Assembly (NCBI RefSeq): GCF_042767895.1
Contig: NC_091568.1
Location: forward strand, 22,882,437-22,901,975
Source of the DNA: Penaeus vannamei
Taxonomy: Eukaryota; Arthropoda; Malacostraca; Decapoda; Penaeidae
Reading direction: 5' to 3'
Length of the DNA stretch: 19,539 bases
A program made the translations under genes and the position numbers. The notes under the pieces are model-generated. The model was given only the letters and a program-made list of their open reading frames with translations, was not told the origin of the DNA and did not search any database. Position 1 is the first letter of the stretch. Each line of letters begins with the position of its first letter. Positions 18,301 through 19,539 of the stretch are shown piece after piece.

Positions 18301-18848
18301 AACAGTCATGCTGGTACGAGGAAGGCTATGGTGACGATGGCAGTGTTGTATAAAGGAAATAAATAAAGGACGATGGAGATGGTGAGGATGGTGAAAGTCA
18401 GTCTCCGGGGGAAAATTAGAAGAGGAGGAATAAAGACAATGCCAAAGATGATGCTACAGAAGATATAGGCGTTTGGTTTCTGGGGCAATGAAAATATTGG
18501 TAATGCTGTGTTAGTTTTTATGACAGTGATACAGTTTGAAATAATTATATGCCTGCAAGATGATAATCATAATAGCAAGCATAATAAAAACTGGAGTATA
18601 TTGTTAAATGATGATAGTGAATGTTTAATCTAAAGATACCTGCTAGAATTACTTAGTATTATGGTCATGAATAGAAGAACATCTTGTAAAACGCCAGAAA
18701 TTGCGTTGTCTTTTTTATAATGATAATGACAATTTTTTTTGTTCTTCCCAAAGGCTAAGTGAAGAAATTTGAATATACGGGGGAAAAATTACTGTTTTGG
18801 GAATATGCTGAAATCGCTCATTTTTTACGAAATAAAACACTATAAATA
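18301..18848. other. Non-coding, probable receptor intron
   Basis: AT-rich sequence with scattered GATGATG and AATAAT words. No exon with splice sites and a recognisable domain was found on either strand. Confidence 0.5.
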
Positions 18849-18849
18849 T

Positions 18850-18865
18850 GCACACACACACACAC

Positions 18866-18955
<90 letters not shown>
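18850..18955. repeat. (CA)n microsatellite
   Basis: About 53 CA units with one interruption (CAAAAC at about 18865-18870). Confidence 0.97.
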
Positions 18956-18957
<2 letters not shown>

Positions 18958-19127
18958 ACAACGGAAACCAAGGAACCGCTCAAAATTCCCCTCCTTGTCA
19001 GAGACCTGTATCACCGCCCGCGCGACGCCTTGGCCTGCGCGCCCCTTTCTTTTTGAACTCGTGGAACACAAAACAGCTGTTTCGTCTAATAAGAGCGCTG
19101 GCTTGTACGCTCGCTCGCATTCTCTCT

Positions 19128-19539
19128 CCTCTCCTCGGATTTTATCTTTGTCTTCTGTTTTTTTTCTTTTTCCCCTTTCCCCTTTCTCATTCATTCATAC
19201 ATTTATTGTCTGTCTGTCTGTCTCTCTCTTTATCCCTCCCTCCATCGTTCTCCTTCCTCTTTTTTTAATTATCTATCTATCCATTTGTCTATTCATCTCC
19301 CCCTACCTCTTTTTCTCTCTATAGATTCCTTTATATAGTTTCCTCCTTTTCTCCCCTCTCTTACTCCCCCTTTGCCCCCTTTCCCCTCTCGCTCTTTCCC
19401 CTTCCCTTCCCTCTCTCTCCTTTCCCCTTTTCCCCCTTTCTCGCCCTCTCTCATTCCCTTCTTTCCTCTCCTCTCTCTCCTTCCCATACCTCCCTCCTTC
19501 ACGTCCCTCTCTCTCCCGCCCCTCTCCTCTTCCCATCCT
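19128..19539. repeat. Long polypyrimidine (C/T) tract
   Basis: About 400 bp to the window edge that is overwhelmingly C and T on the + strand, with TCTG, ATTC and CTAT sub-repeats and long CCCTTT/CTCTCC mixes. No gene is visible. It continues past the window. Confidence 0.9.

Noticed and set aside
18715..19194. Minus-strand frame with VIQVSDKEGNFERF, as a possible upstream receptor exon
   Set aside because: No Fn III or cysteine-rich motif and no convincing splice pair, and it runs into a (CA)n tract.

Overview
The window looks like gene-poor, repeat-laden DNA from an arthropod, most likely a decapod crustacean such as a penaeid shrimp. This is inferred from very dense (TA)n, (CA)n and (GA)n microsatellites, several decayed RTE-like LINE fragments, short GT-AG introns, and a receptor gene of invertebrate insulin-receptor type. 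No database was searched. A run of exactly 500 N (9040-9539) splits the window, so the order and distance of the two halves are not certain.

Left half (1-9039). Positions 1-707 are the C-terminal end of a LINE ORF on the + strand, ending in (TA)n. On the minus strand lie two exons of a secreted or membrane-anchored CUB-domain gene. A 175-nt exon (8548-8722) and the first 130 nt of a 7,312-nt exon (1066-8377) together encode the C-terminal part of one CUB domain. The giant exon then encodes about 2,350 residues of almost pure Ser/Thr, a TTTSTSTSTS decapeptide array, and finally the start of a second CUB domain. The array is a 30-bp minisatellite with nested higher-order duplications. Its coding strand has almost no G.

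Middle (9540-14900). (TA)n tracts separate two more + strand copies of the same LINE family. One (about 9842-12207) is 5'-truncated and has lost the RT catalytic aspartates. The other (about 13950-14900, possibly with its 5' region from about 13240) is cut off sharply at its 3' side. Between them, a 330-bp pogo/Tigger-like MITE (12657-12986) sits in (TA)n. At 14901-15040 a cluster of perfect palindromes marks what may be one end of another DNA transposon.

Right half (14900-19539). An AT-rich stretch and a CpG-rich stretch with no recognised gene are followed by three minus-strand exons of an insulin-like receptor: the N-terminal half of a fibronectin III domain (17872-18046), the insert domain with its Cys-Cys-x-Cys motif and the alpha-CT segment (17150-17423), and the furin-type processing site plus the start of the beta chain (16548-16894). 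The transmembrane and kinase exons are not in the window. The join between the first two exons is not clean in frame. The window ends in (CA)n and a long pyrimidine-rich tract.

The two genes lie on the same strand but show no sign of functional linkage. The most notable items are the giant Ser/Thr exon with its repeat hierarchy, and the receptor exons: a 52-nt U tract beside a splice donor, a stop codon overlapping another donor, and no kinase exons.
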